Shown here: in pieces, positions 35,230 to 44,562 of the stretch
Position numbering within the stretch: the first letter of the stretch is position 1
Layout of the letters: every line of letters starts with the position of its first letter
Origin: Nodosilinea sp. E11
GTDB lineage: Bacteria > Cyanobacteriota > Cyanobacteriia > Phormidesmidales > Phormidesmidaceae
Assembly: GCF_032813545.1 (NCBI RefSeq)
Contig: NZ_CP136520.1
Coordinates: forward strand, 62,001 to 126,000
Length of the DNA stretch: 64,000 nt
Reading direction: 5' to 3'
The notes under the pieces: model-generated
The model's input: the letters and a program-made list of their open reading frames with translations, nothing else
The model's database searches: none
Told to the model about the DNA's origin: nothing
Translations under genes and position numbers: made by a program

Positions 35230-38200
35230 ATGCGCTACGCCATAAAGTTGTTGGGTTTGGTTGCGGTTACGGCGGTGATGGTGCCCCTCGCCGAGATCCC
35301 TGGGTTCTTTAGAGAACCCAGGGATCTGATGCCCGCCGCCCTGGCCCAAGGACAGACCGCTGAAGCTCGCTTGGCTGAGGCTAATCGTCTTTACAATGGC
35401 GAAGCATTTCAACTCTGGCGCACTGGACAGTTGGAATTGGCTTTTGATGTGTTGTTGCAAGCGCTAGAGTTATACCGTCATCCAGACGTGCGGGCAGCCT
35501 CTCTCGATGAGAGTCGTCAGGGTGAGGGGCGAACCCTGACCGGATTGGGCGCAATTTCTCGTGTTTTGGAGAGATATGAGCAGGCGTTGAAATACTACGC
35601 AGATGCTCTGGTGATTAGCCGAGAGGTTAACGACCGTGCGGGCGAAGGCACCATTCTTAACAACATTGGGGTGGTGTATGACTCATTGGAACAATACGAG
35701 CAAGCGTTGGGCTACTACACCGATGCCCTGGCGATTCGTCAAGAAGTCGGCGATTACAGAGGCGAAGGTGTCACCCTCCATAACATTGCGGCAGGGTACG
35801 AGAAACTAGGCCAGTATGAGCAAGCACTCATCTACTACACCGATGCCCTGGCGATTCGTCAAGAAATTTCTGATCATGCGGGTGCAGGGGACACCCTCAA
35901 CAACATTGGGGATGTGTACGGTAACCTAGGCCAGTATGAGCAGGCAGTAACGTACTACATTGATGCCCTGGCACTTCGTCGAGCTACTAATGATCTCAGA
36001 GGTGAGGGGATCACCCTCAATAAAATCGGGGTCATATATCGCAATCTAGGGCAATATGAACAGGCGCTGACCTACTACACCGACGCTTTGGCAATCTCTC
36101 GATCTCTCGGTGACCGTACAGGCGAAGGTACTGTCCTCAACAATATTGGGGTGGTATATAGAGCCCTGGGGCGGTATGAGCGGGCACTGGGCTACTACAC
36201 TGAGGCTCTGGCAATTCGCCAAGAAATTCCAGATCGCGCAGGTGAGGGGGAAACCCTCAGCAACATTGGGGTGGTGTATAGCAACCTGGGACAACATGAG
36301 CAATCGCTGACCTACTACACGAATGCCCTGGCAATCTATCAAGACATTGATGATCGCAAGCAACAGGGAACTATTATCACCAATATTGGGGCCTCATATC
36401 TCCACCTGAAGCAGTACGAGCAGGCACTCACTCACTACACCGATGCTCTAGCGATCTTTCAAGACCTCGGCGATCACAATGGAGCAAGCACTACCCTCAA
36501 TGGTATTGGAGGCGTATATCAGTATTTAGGGCGATATGAGGAGGCGCTGACTTACTACACCGATGCTCTGGGTATCCGTCAAGACATTGGCGATCGCAGC
36601 GGAGAAAGCACCACTCTCAACAACATTGCGGCAGTGTACTATGCCCAGGGCCAGTATAATCAGGCGTTGGACACCTACACCGATGCCCTTGCTGTTGCTC
36701 AAGAAATTGGTAAGCGTAGCGGCGAAGGCACTACGCTCAACAACATTGGGCGTGTTCTAGAAGCGTTGGACGAACCGGAGTTGGCCCTTGTCTTCTACAA
36801 ACAATCGGTTAACGTAAGAGAAAGCATTCGCGGCGACATTCGTGGACTAGATATCGCCCTACAACAATCCTTCACCGAGACTGTTGCTGACACCTATCGC
36901 CGCCTCGCCGACCTGTTGCTGCAACAGAACCGCATTCTCGAAGCCCAGCGGGTGCTCGATCTGCTGAAAGTACAGGAACTTGACGATTCCTTGCGGGGTG
37001 TCCGCAGTAGTGCAGATACTGCCAGCGGCGTCACCTTCTGGCAAATCGAGACCGACCTATTGGCCCTTTACCAACAAGTGATTGCCGACGGCGACGAACT
37101 CGCCCAACTGCAAGCCGCCGACTATGACAACCTCAGCCCCGAGCAGCAGCAGCGCCTTGCCACCCTGCGCCAGCGCAACGCCGATGTGCAGAGCCGCTTC
37201 ATCACCTTTCTCGATCGGCCAGAGGTGCGGCAACTGCTGGCGCAAATTCGCCAGGATACCGAAGGGCAAAACCTAGAAATTGAACGCCAGCACCGCGCCC
37301 TACAAAACAACCTGCGCGCCCTACCCCAAAAGACCGCCCTACTGTACCCGCTAATTTTGAGCGATCGCCTCGAACTCGTCGTGGTCACCGCCGATGGCCC
37401 GCCCCTGCGCTACCCCATCGCTGTCACCGGCACAGAGTTGAACCGGGCCATTGTCGCCTTTGGTCAGGCGCTTAAAGACCCCAGCAGCGACATTCAGCCC
37501 CTGGCCCAGCAGCTCTATACCTGGTTAGTAGCTCCCCTAGAAGCGCAACTGGCTCAAATTGGTATGGAGTCCTTGCTCTACGCCCCTGATGGGGCTCTGC
37601 GCTATGTCCCCCTGGCCGCCCTGCACGACGGTGAGCAGTACTTGGCCGAGCGCTTCAGCATCAGCCATATCACCGCCGCGTCCCTCACCAACTTCGATCG
37701 CAGGCCCGAGGGGCAGCGGCGCTTGCTGGCAGCGGCCTGCGCGGAGTGCAGTTTCACCGTCAACGTGGGCGATCGCGCCTTTGTTTTCGCCGACCTGCCC
37801 TACACCGAAACTGAGGTCAATGGCCTGGCCAAACAGGTGCCCAACACCCGCGTGCTGCTGAACCAGGGCTTTAACCGCAGGGAGCTAGAAAACCGCCTGG
37901 GTAACTACAGCATTATTCACCTGGCCACCCACGGCGCGGTCGTCGAAAACCAGCCCAGCCAATCCTTCTTGGTGTTAGGCAGCGGCGAGACAGTAACCCT
38001 AGAGACCATTCGCAATAGCTGGAGCCTGAGCCATGCAGAGCTAGTGGTGCTAAGCGCCTGTGAAACGGCGGTGGGCAGCCCAGAACTGGGCAGTGGGGTA
38101 GAAATTTTGGGCCTGGGCCACCAAATTCAGGAGGCCGGTGCTCAAGGGGTGCTGGCCTCGCTGTGGAAAGTGAGCGACCAAGGCACTCAAATCTTGATCA

Positions 38201-38418
38201 CGGCTTTCTATGATGCTTTGGCCCAGGGGATGACCAAAACCGAATCGCTGCAAGCGGCCCAGCAAGCGCTGATTACCGGCGACCTTTCAGCGGTAGGGGG
38301 CGATCGCGCCACTATTGACGTAATCAGCACCCAGACGGGGCAACCTCTCACCCCTGGCGGCAATCTGGCCCACCCCTACTACTGGGCACCGTTTATTCTG
38401 ATTGGCAATGGGCTGTAG
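35230..38418 (+). CDS. Exported TPR11-CHAT protein
   Basis: This is a 1062-residue protein with an N-terminal signal sequence (AIKLLGLVAVTAVMVPLA), eleven 40-residue TPRs (about 95-535, pattern GEGTTLNNIG then YYTDALAIRQEIGDR), a coiled-coil linker and a C-terminal CHAT peptidase (about 690-1062). The dyad is intact: His901 in IIHLATHG and Cys944 in LSACETAVG. It ends in HPYYWAPFILIGNGL, the same ending as the CHAT pseudogene at 15.9 kb. A 15-bp-stem palindrome is translated inside the signal region (residues about 22-33, EIPGFFREPRDL), an apparent repeat insertion. The shared motif lies 41 nt upstream. Confidence 0.92.
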   Translation: MRYAIKLLGLVAVTAVMVPLAEIPGFFREPRDLMPAALAQGQTAEARLAEANRLYNGEAFQLWRTGQLELAFDVLLQALELYRHPDVRAASLDESRQGEGRTLTGLGAISRVLERYEQALKYYADALVISREVNDRAGEGTILNNIGVVYDSLEQYEQALGYYTDALAIRQEVGDYRGEGVTLHNIAAGYEKLGQYEQALIYYTDALAIRQEISDHAGAGDTLNNIGDVYGNLGQYEQAVTYYIDALALRRATNDLRGEGITLNKIGVIYRNLGQYEQALTYYTDALAISRSLGDRTGEGTVLNNIGVVYRALGRYERALGYYTEALAIRQEIPDRAGEGETLSNIGVVYSNLGQHEQSLTYYTNALAIYQDIDDRKQQGTIITNIGASYLHLKQYEQALTHYTDALAIFQDLGDHNGASTTLNGIGGVYQYLGRYEEALTYYTDALGIRQDIGDRSGESTTLNNIAAVYYAQGQYNQALDTYTDALAVAQEIGKRSGEGTTLNNIGRVLEALDEPELALVFYKQSVNVRESIRGDIRGLDIALQQSFTETVADTYRRLADLLLQQNRILEAQRVLDLLKVQELDDSLRGVRSSADTASGVTFWQIETDLLALYQQVIADGDELAQLQAADYDNLSPEQQQRLATLRQRNADVQSRFITFLDRPEVRQLLAQIRQDTEGQNLEIERQHRALQNNLRALPQKTALLYPLILSDRLELVVVTADGPPLRYPIAVTGTELNRAIVAFGQALKDPSSDIQPLAQQLYTWLVAPLEAQLAQIGMESLLYAPDGALRYVPLAALHDGEQYLAERFSISHITAASLTNFDRRPEGQRRLLAAACAECSFTVNVGDRAFVFADLPYTETEVNGLAKQVPNTRVLLNQGFNRRELENRLGNYSIIHLATHGAVVENQPSQSFLVLGSGETVTLETIRNSWSLSHAELVVLSACETAVGSPELGSGVEILGLGHQIQEAGAQGVLASLWKVSDQGTQILITAFYDALAQGMTKTESLQAAQQALITGDLSAVGGDRATIDVISTQTGQPLTPGGNLAHPYYWAPFILIGNGL
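35294..35327. repeat. Perfect 15-bp inverted repeat inside the signal-peptide coding region
   Basis: AGATCCCTGGGTTCT, a TTAG loop and AGAACCCAGGGATCT form a perfect hairpin. It encodes an insertion between the signal-peptide hydrophobic core and the expected ALAQ cleavage region. In the mRNA it lies about 65 nt after the start codon. Confidence 0.8.
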
Positions 38419-38724
38419 ATTGCACCCTACAGGACGGTGAGGACTAGCGTTGGGCTGCTTTGCCGTCTTCGGCCACGACCCTGAGCTTCTCGGGGTTGAT
38501 TTGACATTGAATATTGGCTGATTTCTTCTTACTGGAGATCTCCTGTGTGCCTACTACTGAATCCGACTTGGTTAGCCCCGGTTGGGTGGAGCAAACACCG
38601 TTTGCCCCTACATAATCCGCCTGTTGGGAATTGGGGTTATGTGACTCGGATTTGGTATAAGAGATATTCATCTTCTCTCAGTTCTTCAACAGTGCGCCAA
38701 AAGCTTTGATTGTTGCGGAACGAA
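38419..38724. other. Intergenic, 306 bp, no supported gene
   Basis: A 75-codon minus-strand frame (38671-38444) has no motif and is Ser/Asn/Gln-rich. The block near 38627-38660 (GAATTGGGGTTATG, then CGGATTTGGTAT) resembles stretches at 11080 and 54450, so repeats rather than a gene are likely. The two flanking genes converge here. Confidence 0.5.
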
Positions 38725-41700
38725 TTATAACCCACGAGCCAAAGTGCCCACGACTTGCACCAGCTGCTCGGGGTTCAGCGGTTTGGTTACCTGCTGTTGA
38801 AAACCACTGGCAATGGCTCGCTTATAATCTTCGTCTCTAGCGTAGGCTGTCAGGGCGATCGCTGGAATTTGCCCACCCTGTTCAGGGGGTAAGCCTCTGA
38901 TTTGTTGGATTAAACTATAGCCATCGTCATAGGGCATCCCAATATCGCTGACCAAGACATCGGGTTGAAACGATGTCAGAGCGGTCAAGACCTCAGCCGC
39001 CGAGGTCACTGTCAAGACGTCGGCTCCATACATCGTCAACACCACAGTCAATAGCTCACGGGCATCGGGTTCATCGTCGACAGCCAAAACTCGAACACCT
39101 GTTAAATCGAGGTCTTGCGCCAGGCGTGGCTCCGATTGCTCCACCTCCGGCTCTATCGCAATCAGCGGAAAGTGAATGGTAAAAGTTGCCCCTTGATCTT
39201 CCCCAGGGCTATCGGCGGTGATAGTGCCGCCATGGGCCTCAACGAGGGAGCGAACGATCGCCAGCCCCAATCCTAACCCGCCATATTTCCGGGTGATTGA
39301 TGCGTCTTCCTGCTGGAATGATTCAAACAAATGGGGTAGAAAAGTGGGGTTAATGCCTTTGCCAGTGTCACTGACTTTGATCTGGGCCTGGTTGCCGACG
39401 CGCTCCAGCAGAATATCGACGCGCCCCTGCTGGGGGGTAAATTTAATGGCATTCGATAAGACGTTCCAGACGACTTGTTGGAGTCGAGCTGAGTCGCCCG
39501 ATATGCACCCAATCTGAGGGAGAGCTGAATGCAGCTGGATCGACTTGGCAACAGCGGCAGCTCTGACGGTCTCGATCGCCGATTCAATGACAACCGCTAA
39601 ATCAACGGTCGCCAGCTCGATCACCAGTTTGCCGCGCAAAATTTTAGCAACATCTAAGAGGTCATCAATCAGTTGAGTTTGCAGGTTAGCATTGCGCTCA
39701 ATAATAGCTAAGGCTTCTGCTGTTTTCGCGGCATCAAACTTGCGCAATTGCAAAAGTTTTGTCCAGCCCAAAATCGGGTTGAGGGGCGATCGCAATTCAT
39801 GGGAAAGAACTGCCAGAAATTCATCTTTGATCCGGTTGGCCCGCTCGGCCTCCGCCCTTGCGGCTTGCTCTTGTTGTAAGAGGTGAGCGCGTTCTACCTC
39901 AGCCTGTTTGCGATCGGTAATATCTAGCGCCACGAGAATGGCATGACTGGGTTTGGGGGGAGAACTTGAGCGGTCAAAGAACACCTGCTTACGCACGCTT
40001 AGCCACCTGACCGCGCCGTTGCTCCGCAGAATGCGATGGTCTTGGCTAAACCAGCCTTCACCTTCTGGGTCCAGGACGGCTTGAATGTGCTGCTCCAGCT
40101 GAGGCCGGTCTTCAGGATGAAACGTGGCATGCAACTGGTCACGGGAGAGGGTGAGGTGATCGGGGGGCAGATCATAGAGCGCGGCCGCTTCTGGGGTCAG
40201 GGTAACGGTGTTTGTGCTGTAATCAATTTGAGCCAGGGCAAACCCTGACACTTGCATGCCCAACTGCAACCGTTTTTTTGACTCCTGAAGCCGTAGTTCT
40301 GCCTCTCTGCGAGCGGTAATATCTCTAGACACCGAGAGCACCTGTTCGGGTTTCCCGGAGGCTCCCCGAATTGGGCTGACAATCACTTCCCACCACTTAT
40401 CGGTACCTTTTGCGGTGGGGCAAAAGCCGCGAAAAATACTGACTTCTCCGGCTTTTGCTGCTGCCAGGGCTTGCTCTGCTAAGTGACGAAACTCCTCTCC
40501 CCAAAAACAGATCCACTCCTGGTGGAGATAGGGCCGCAGGTCATCAATTTCCATGATGCACATGCCACCTGTGTTCATATAGAGCAGTCGCCCCTCAATA
40601 TCTAAAACCTTGATGCAGTCGAGACTACTTTCGAGCAGGCGGTTTTTAAATTCTTCGCTTTGTCTTAGGTCTTCCTCGGTTTGCTTGCGATCGGTAATAT
40701 CTAAATTAATGCCGCTCAGTCGCATTGGCTCTCCCTGTTGGTTGAGCGTGAAGCGTCCTAAACCGAGTAGCCAGCGAAGACCCCGCTGGGGATGAACAAT
40801 CCGAAATTCGATTTGCAACTCGACTTGACGCTGCTTGATCGCCTGAAGTAGCTCCAGTCGAACGCGTTCTCGATCGTCTGGGTGGATGGTGTTGTACCAG
40901 AGTCGATACCAATTGGTGGCATTGGCGGTGCTAATGCCGTACAGGTCGTAGTTCTCCGGCGACCACGTGACGTCGTTGGTTTGTAGATTCCAATCCCAGG
41001 AACCGGCTTTTGCTCCGGCTAGCGCCAATTGTAAAAGTCGTCCATTCTCAAGCAGGGTTTCGTGGGTTTGTTTTTGCTCAGTAATATCTTCAGAAATACC
41101 GGCTAAGCGATAAATCGCGCCGGTGCCATCGTATAGAGGAAACCAGCGGCTACGCACCCAGCGAACGGTATGGTCGGGGAGAATAATGCGATATTCTTGG
41201 TGACCTAGCTCTGCCATTGCCCCCGCTTGCAATGACTGCACCACGGCTGCTCGATCATCGGGATGAATGTAATCGAGCCAGACGCAGGGAGCCTCTAAGA
41301 CAGTAGATGACGGCAATCCCCACAGGCGTTCAAACGCAGCGCTTACATAGCTAAAGCGGTTTTCGCTCACCTCTTTTAGCCAGAACACTGCGTCAATATT
41401 TTCGGCCAGCTGACGGAAGCGTGCTTCGCTTGCTTTGAGGGCTTCCTCGATCTGTTTGCGCTCGGTGATGTCAACATCAATACCTGCCATCCAGATTGGC
41501 TGCCCGCTGGGGTCGTACAGGGCTTTGCCCTGGCTCAGTGCCCAGCGAATACTGCCATCGGGCCTGAAAAAGCGAAATTCAATGTTGAATTCTTCATGGT
41601 GATAGAGGGCGCGCTGAATGGCCTGTTCGAACTGGGGCAAATCCTCTGGATGGATCATGGCGCGGACGGTTTCGTAGCGGCCATCGAAACTACCGGGAGC

Positions 41701-43014
41701 CATGCCGAACAGGTGCTCTAGATTAGTAGACCAGTTGACCTCACCCGTTTGAATATTCCAGTCCCAGCTGCCCATGTGGGCGGCTCTCATCGCCATCTCA
41801 AGTCGAGTCTGGCTTTGTTGTAGGGCTAGGGCCGCTTGCTTCTGGTGGTCAATATCGGTGATGGTACCAATCCAGCCTGTGATCTGATCTGGGCGATCGC
41901 GGGTGGGGGTGGCTCGACAGATAAACCAGCGATAGTCTCCCGCTTGGTTTTGAATGCGGTACTCAGTTTCAAGGGCTTGGCGGTGGGTGACGGCGGCGTT
42001 CCACTGGGCAAGAAGGCGATCGCGATCCTCTGGATGCACCGTGCTAGTTCTTGCTAACTCCAAGGACTCGGCTTCACTCAAGCCCGTGTAGTCGTACCAG
42101 GATTGGTTCCAGTAGGTGATCACCCCGGTTGAGTCAGCCGTCCAAACCATCTGGGGCATGGCTTCGGCCAGATCCCGATTGTGCTGCTGGCTGGCGCGTA
42201 AGTCTGTGATGGTCTGGTTGAGCGCCAGTTCGAGCCGCTTGCGATCGGTGACATCGCGCCAGGAGGCAACAAAACCATCGTTTAGCTTCGTCGCGCGAAT
42301 ATCAAAGGCTCGCCTCAGCCGGCGATCGCCAAAGGTATCGTCGTAAACCAAGGCATCTTTGATCAAGGGCTCTCCCGTGTCTACCACCCGGCAGTACTCG
42401 TCAAACAGCCCCAATTCACGATGAGCAGGCAAAATTTCGCAAAGCCCCCGGCCAATCTGCATCGATTCGGGCATCTGGTTGTTCTCGCAGGCCGCCGCAT
42501 TGAGATAGTCGATGCGAAAGTCTACAATCTCTCCGGAGTCGTCTCGCATGGCTGAAAACATGCCGAAGCAGTCCAGCATGTTTTCTACCGATGTGCGAAA
42601 GGTTTCTTGGCTGCGCTGTAACTCCTGTTTCAATTCTGCATTTTCAATGGCGCTGCGCATGGCCAGACGTAAGTCATCTGGCGTCGCTCGATCTTTGATT
42701 AGATAGTCAATCGCCCCGTGCTTAAACGCCTGCACAGCCACTTCGGTATCGCCCCCATCAATGACAACGACGGGGGCGCTGGTCTGCTCTTTTAATTGAC
42801 GTAAAAGCTGAAGGCTGCGGTTATGGGGGGAGCCCAGCTCTAGAAGAATGCCATCTAGCTTTGAGGTGGATTGAGCGAAGGCCAGTAAGGAGGTGGCGCT
42901 ACGACCCACCAGCACGTTGTAGTCTACAGTGACGTCCTGCTGTAATTGCTGCTGATAAGTCAGGTTATCTGCGTCGGATCTAGCAATGACCAGGACATTT
43001 CGTTGATTTAGCAT
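38725..43014 (-). CDS. Multi-PAS hybrid sensor histidine kinase
   Basis: This is a 1429-residue cytoplasmic-looking hybrid kinase without membrane helices. An N-terminal receiver-like domain (about 1-120) has lost its phospho-acceptor (LLELGSP where an Asp is expected). About seven PAS/PAC units follow, including HMGSWDWNIQTGEVNW and KAGSWDWNLQTNDVTW. Then come a HisKA domain (FLAVLSHELRSPLNPILGW), a HATPase domain (NVLSNAIKFTP, DTGKGI, GGLGLGLAIV) and a C-terminal receiver with an intact Asp (VRVLAVDDEPD, LVSDIGMP, ALTAYA, KPL). Signals and the downstream regulator are unknown. It is monocistronic and converges with the TPR-CHAT gene. Confidence 0.93.
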   Translation of the reverse strand: MLNQRNVLVIARSDADNLTYQQQLQQDVTVDYNVLVGRSATSLLAFAQSTSKLDGILLELGSPHNRSLQLLRQLKEQTSAPVVVIDGGDTEVAVQAFKHGAIDYLIKDRATPDDLRLAMRSAIENAELKQELQRSQETFRTSVENMLDCFGMFSAMRDDSGEIVDFRIDYLNAAACENNQMPESMQIGRGLCEILPAHRELGLFDEYCRVVDTGEPLIKDALVYDDTFGDRRLRRAFDIRATKLNDGFVASWRDVTDRKRLELALNQTITDLRASQQHNRDLAEAMPQMVWTADSTGVITYWNQSWYDYTGLSEAESLELARTSTVHPEDRDRLLAQWNAAVTHRQALETEYRIQNQAGDYRWFICRATPTRDRPDQITGWIGTITDIDHQKQAALALQQSQTRLEMAMRAAHMGSWDWNIQTGEVNWSTNLEHLFGMAPGSFDGRYETVRAMIHPEDLPQFEQAIQRALYHHEEFNIEFRFFRPDGSIRWALSQGKALYDPSGQPIWMAGIDVDITERKQIEEALKASEARFRQLAENIDAVFWLKEVSENRFSYVSAAFERLWGLPSSTVLEAPCVWLDYIHPDDRAAVVQSLQAGAMAELGHQEYRIILPDHTVRWVRSRWFPLYDGTGAIYRLAGISEDITEQKQTHETLLENGRLLQLALAGAKAGSWDWNLQTNDVTWSPENYDLYGISTANATNWYRLWYNTIHPDDRERVRLELLQAIKQRQVELQIEFRIVHPQRGLRWLLGLGRFTLNQQGEPMRLSGINLDITDRKQTEEDLRQSEEFKNRLLESSLDCIKVLDIEGRLLYMNTGGMCIMEIDDLRPYLHQEWICFWGEEFRHLAEQALAAAKAGEVSIFRGFCPTAKGTDKWWEVIVSPIRGASGKPEQVLSVSRDITARREAELRLQESKKRLQLGMQVSGFALAQIDYSTNTVTLTPEAAALYDLPPDHLTLSRDQLHATFHPEDRPQLEQHIQAVLDPEGEGWFSQDHRILRSNGAVRWLSVRKQVFFDRSSSPPKPSHAILVALDITDRKQAEVERAHLLQQEQAARAEAERANRIKDEFLAVLSHELRSPLNPILGWTKLLQLRKFDAAKTAEALAIIERNANLQTQLIDDLLDVAKILRGKLVIELATVDLAVVIESAIETVRAAAVAKSIQLHSALPQIGCISGDSARLQQVVWNVLSNAIKFTPQQGRVDILLERVGNQAQIKVSDTGKGINPTFLPHLFESFQQEDASITRKYGGLGLGLAIVRSLVEAHGGTITADSPGEDQGATFTIHFPLIAIEPEVEQSEPRLAQDLDLTGVRVLAVDDEPDARELLTVVLTMYGADVLTVTSAAEVLTALTSFQPDVLVSDIGMPYDDGYSLIQQIRGLPPEQGGQIPAIALTAYARDEDYKRAIASGFQQQVTKPLNPEQLVQVVGTLARGL

Positions 43015-43598
43015 ACTTCAACACTTTGACGATAGCTAGGGACCGCACCCAAATCCAGAACATAGGCAAGTCTACATAAATACCATTTACTAAGGGAAAT
43101 GACTAGTATGCTTCTGGGGCTGACGTCAACTGGCTCTACCTGAGCCAAACAGGTGTTTATGTGATATGATTTGACTCTCTAGAAAAGCTAGGCTGATGGC
43201 TCTTTCGGCGTGCTTACGACTTACTATTAAACCAGCATGCGGCCTATTGAAGGGTATGTTGTAGCATGCAAGTATTTTGCGTTGATCAAAGTCTTTGAGC
43301 AATGGCAATTTTAGACTTTGAGCAGGGCTATTTCATTCTAAAAATAATTTTGAGGATATCTAGGCCAAATTTGCAGAGTCGTTCAACCTGAGCCATATTA
43401 GAGAACTCATGGGAGCGATAGAAGTTGAGCACAAACAAGCCTTGACCCCAACCGCCCATGAGCACCTGCTGCGCTGCCTAGGGTTACCCCAACTTGAACC
43501 GTTGGCAGTTGATGGCCAAGACCGTTCACCTTTGATAGAATCTGCAATTCAGAACGTTGTTCGCCAGTGTAGCGATCGGGATTATAGCCATAGTCACC
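43015..43598. other. Intergenic, mostly non-coding, AT-rich
   Basis: No recognised gene is present. A plus-strand frame (43409-43606) ends in HSHLG-stop only because its last codons lie inside the IS end. Its upstream residues match nothing I know. A decayed gene or promoter region of the histidine kinase are both possible. Confidence 0.5.
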
Positions 43599-43680
43599 TG
43601 GGTTAGGACATCCAGAAACCTCAAGAACGTTTGAACGTTCTTGAGGAAATGTCTCAACCAGGCTGGCTACAGCTATACCT
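43599..43680. repeat. Solo IS end, inverted relative to 2559-2645
   Basis: The reverse complement matches 2559-2645, including GGTATAGCTGTAGCCAG and the AACGTT-rich near-palindrome at 43622-43643. No transposase body remains. The pair of oppositely oriented ends brackets about 41 kb containing the whole protease island. Confidence 0.75.
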
Positions 43681-43837
43681 ACGAATTTTGGGGGTCGTTA
43701 CAAGAGGGCGACCTAAAGCCCTCGGCAATATTGCCAAATCTTGAACGGTTTCTGCCCCTTTCTGTCAAGCAATCTGGCAAAATGCTGAGGCAACCTGCTC
43801 GACTGAAGGCTATTCTGACGCGCCAACTTTCAAACTG

Positions 43838-43874
43838 GGAATTCCCGTGCCTTGAAGTCGGGGAGGATATCAAC
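43838..43874. repeat. IS200/IS605-type end
   Basis: GGGAATTCCCG, a short loop region and CGGGGAGGATATCAA match the hairpin end of cyanobacterial IS200/IS605 elements. It overlaps the last codons of the cytochrome b561 gene. No tnpA or tnpB is present. Confidence 0.5.
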
Positions 43875-44466
43875 TTTTCTGGATGGCTTGACGGCTGCGT
43901 CGCCAGAGCGATCGCACATACTTTTGCTGATCGACGGCATGCAGCACAATGCACCCTAAAAACGTGTAAGCAAGCCAGAAATGCATGTCTCGCGCTAAGC
44001 CAACAACCGCCGCGTTTTTAGGAAAGACATCGGGCAACGTTGCCCAAAAGAAGGGAACATTGCCACTTCCATGGGAGTTGGATAGGAAAAAGCCACTTGT
44101 GGGAACCGCCAGCATGAACACATAAATGGCGGTATGGAGCAGAAAAGTACGCATCCATTTTCCGGTAAGTTTAGGAATACGGCGGGTATATTTTTGCCAC
44201 CAGACCCGCTGCAAAATGAGGATTCGCAAGGTGAGTAACGCCATCGTTAATACCCCAATGGATTTATGCATTGTGTAGGCATTTCCCCGTAACGCAGCCG
44301 CATCTCCCGACATCCGAACCATCCAAAACCCACCGACAAACAGCACCAAATAACAGGCGGCCATCCACCAGTGCATAGACCACAATTGTTTGAACGCCGA
44401 GTTTAATCTGGACTGGGGTTTCGTCGCCGAAGATGCTGGTTTTTGCGGAGCTAATTTAGAACTCAT
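43870..44466 (-). CDS. Cytochrome b561 family protein
   Basis: This 198-residue protein has four membrane helices (about 30-48, 68-86, 108-127 and 160-180). Haem-ligand histidines lie in SMHWWMAAC, AYTMHKSIGV and FWLAYTFLGCIVLHAVDQ, with LLHTAIYVF nearby. This is the usual CybB/b561 layout for two haems b. It probably transfers electrons from quinol across the membrane. The gene stands alone between IS debris and the GT2 gene, with a GGAGG ribosome site close to its ATG. The last few codons run into the IS605-like end. Confidence 0.85.
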   Translation of the reverse strand: MSSKLAPQKPASSATKPQSRLNSAFKQLWSMHWWMAACYLVLFVGGFWMVRMSGDAAALRGNAYTMHKSIGVLTMALLTLRILILQRVWWQKYTRRIPKLTGKWMRTFLLHTAIYVFMLAVPTSGFFLSNSHGSGNVPFFWATLPDVFPKNAAVVGLARDMHFWLAYTFLGCIVLHAVDQQKYVRSLWRRSRQAIQKS

Positions 44467-44562
44467 ACCTACCTCCTTAACGTTAGTAAATTGGATAAGC
44501 TGCGTTGCTTACTCGTAACCTTAAAGTTGTTGCCGGGTTCTAAACATCTATGCTGAATTTAT

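Noticed and set aside
38444..38671. 75-codon minus-strand frame
   Set aside because: No motif, no convincing start, overlaps repeat-like sequence; probably chance.
43409..43606. Plus-strand 65-codon frame ending HSHLG
   Set aside because: The ending is shared with the other IS end; upstream residues match no transposase, so it is not called a gene.
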